From: Thermoflexales bacterium
Lineage (GTDB): Bacteria; Chloroflexota; Anaerolineae; Fen-1058
Length of the DNA: 5,822 bases
Assembly (NCBI GenBank): GCA_016931085.1
Contig: JAFGFO010000343.1
Span: 1-5,822, forward strand
Direction of reading: 5' to 3'
A program made the translations under genes and the position numbers. Positions 4,896 through 5,822 of the stretch are shown piece by piece. Numbering within the stretch: position 1 is the first letter of the stretch; the number at the start of each line of letters is the position of its first letter. The notes beneath the pieces were generated by a model, which did not search any database, had not been told where the DNA came from, and saw nothing but the letters and a program-made list of their open reading frames with translations.

Positions 4896-5822
4896 CTATG
4901 GCCGGGGCGGGATACCCTCAGGAAATGGCCTGGTCAACGCATGATAGGCCTGCCTCCCGGCGAATCCGTATGTCGCCCACACGCTCGCCTGGGTCGAATA
5001 CACCGGTCCCAGGATGTTATTATAAGCGCCGCCAGCTCGTTCGTGGGGTTCCAAAACCGCCCCAAAAGTTGTCAGCGCATTGGCCGAGTCTACCTGGGCA
5101 TACACCGGCGTCCCGGGCGGCAGGCTGCCCCACCGGCTATCCGGCGGCCAATAATACGCGTCGCCAACCGTCAGCGTGAGCACCCCACCCGGTTCCAATG
5201 CCTGCATGGCCGCCGGGCCTGCCACGGCCCACACGATGCCCTGGGCCGAGCGCCCATCATTCCAGGTTTGATTCACACCCGTAGGCACAGGGTCAGGATC
5301 AACGTACAAATCCACCCAGAATCCATCGTTAACGAGGGCACTACCCTCGTTCTTGATGACCACTTGTGCCATGCTGCCGACCACGACGATGCGCTCCACC
5401 ACCAAGTCAGGCCCAACAAGAGGATAATAGTTTCGCATGATCAAGGGAAAGTAGACACGCGCGAGTGTTTGCTGCTCGCTCACGGTGATGGTGATGGTCT
5501 CCCAATCCTCCAGGGCACCGTCGCTCACCCGCACCGTGGCAGTGTAGACACCCGGCCCCTGCGCCTCGGTGGGCGTCCAGGTGAACAAGCCTGTGCCGGC
5601 GTCGATGCTCCCCACTGAGCCGGCGTCCAGCGAAAAACTCAGCGCCTGCGCCGGCAGGTCGGGATCGCTGGCCGTGGCCGTAAAGGCCAGCAGGCTGCCT
5701 TCGTCCACCACCCGGTCACCGATCGGGTCGAGCTGCGGGGCAGCGTTGAGCTCGCTCACGCTGATGGTGATGGTCTCCCAATCCTCCAGGGCACCGTCGC
5801 TCACCCGCACCGTGGCAGTGTA
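4896..5822 (-). CDS. C-terminal part of a large secreted protein with Ig-like repeats and a CARDB-like domain
   Basis: The frame is open through the right edge (YTATV before any possible start), so 308 C-terminal residues of a larger protein are seen. Numbering from that edge, an Ig/cadherin-like repeat of the putative-Ig type occupies about 25-116 (AAPQLDPIGDRVVDEGSLLAF, FTWTPTEAQGPGVYTATV). It is preceded by the end of an earlier copy with the same VRVSDGALEDWETITI strand. Next comes a VYFPLIMRN motif (about 123-131), which I associate with secreted Chloroflexota proteins. A CARDB-like beta-sandwich (about 138-250) follows, with PDLVVERIVV, VVIKNEGSA and GFWVDLYVDPDP. A short tail ends in PPRP. 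These are adhesion or scaffold folds with no catalytic motif. The signal peptide and any enzymatic domain would be beyond the edge. No terminator is evident before the kinase promoter. Confidence 0.85.
   Translation of the reverse strand, partial: YTATVRVSDGALEDWETITISVSELNAAPQLDPIGDRVVDEGSLLAFTATASDPDLPAQALSFSLDAGSVGSIDAGTGLFTWTPTEAQGPGVYTATVRVSDGALEDWETITITVSEQQTLARVYFPLIMRNYYPLVGPDLVVERIVVVGSMAQVVIKNEGSALVNDGFWVDLYVDPDPVPTGVNQTWNDGRSAQGIVWAVAGPAAMQALEPGGVLTLTVGDAYYWPPDSRWGSLPPGTPVYAQVDSANALTTFGAVLEPHERAGGAYNNILGPVYSTQASVWATYGFAGRQAYHALTRPFPEGIPPRP
5474..5546 (-). repeat. 73-bp direct repeat, downstream copy
   Basis: It matches 5750-5822 at 72 of 73 positions; the only difference is at 5485 (G here, C in the other copy). 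It encodes YTATVRVSDGALEDWETITI plus the strand end, the last strands of an Ig-like repeat. The 276-bp offset equals 92 codons, one domain period. Confidence 0.9.
5750..5822 (-). repeat. 73-bp direct repeat, upstream copy, reaching the window edge
   Basis: This is the partner of the copy at 5474-5546. It ends at the window boundary only because the sequence stops, so the true repeat may be longer and more copies may follow. Near-identity across a domain period suggests recent duplication or gene conversion between Ig-like modules. Confidence 0.9.

Noticed and set aside
4941..5618. Plus-strand open frame of 225 codons opposite the Ig/CARDB gene
   Set aside because: It has no protein character, and the minus frame shows clear beta-sandwich repeat motifs.

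Overview
The window looks like chromosomal DNA from a GC-rich bacterium, most likely a member of Chloroflexota (Anaerolineae or a relative). This is inferred from composition and protein style, not from a search. The clues are long Pro/Thr stalk sequence (PTPTP, PPTATPE), a secreted protein that joins Ig-like repeats to a CARDB-like domain through a VYFPLIMRN-type motif, and a LexA with a Gram-positive-like operator. Promoters are of ordinary sigma-70 type and unusually close to consensus.

Left part (1-768). nuoA, encoding a complex I membrane subunit, lies on the minus strand. It starts at a TTG codon chosen by a strong Shine-Dalgarno. A GC-rich hairpin follows it, and then the first 23 codons of an unidentified minus-strand ORF run off the left edge. 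nuoA and lexA are divergent across a 254-bp regulatory region that holds one promoter for each. The lexA promoter has a perfect -35, a 17-bp spacer and a perfect extended -10. A near-perfect palindrome resembling an SOS box fills the spacer, which suggests autorepression.

Middle (769-1687). lexA encodes a complete repressor with an intact Ala-Gly cleavage site and Ser/Lys dyad. It converges with a minus-strand tRNA-Glu(UUC) gene that has its own promoter. A single perfect 14-bp hairpin lies between the two and can serve as terminator; its T-rich flank favours the tRNA side.

Right part (1688-5822), all minus strand. A double-Cache-like/HAMP/PAS sensor histidine kinase has its own promoter and is followed after 23 bp by a small single-pass protein whose extracytoplasmic part is mostly a Pro/Thr stalk with a five-copy heptad repeat. 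The two look like one operon, and no response regulator is visible. Upstream of the kinase is the 3' end of a large secreted or surface protein (Ig-like repeats plus a CARDB-like domain). It contains a 73-bp near-identical repeat at 276-bp spacing and continues past the right edge.

Most of the window is housekeeping (respiration, SOS control, tRNA). The part that may be undescribed is the kinase plus stalk-protein pair. The gene-free gaps are all shorter than 300 bp and are covered by the promoter, hairpin and repeat entries.
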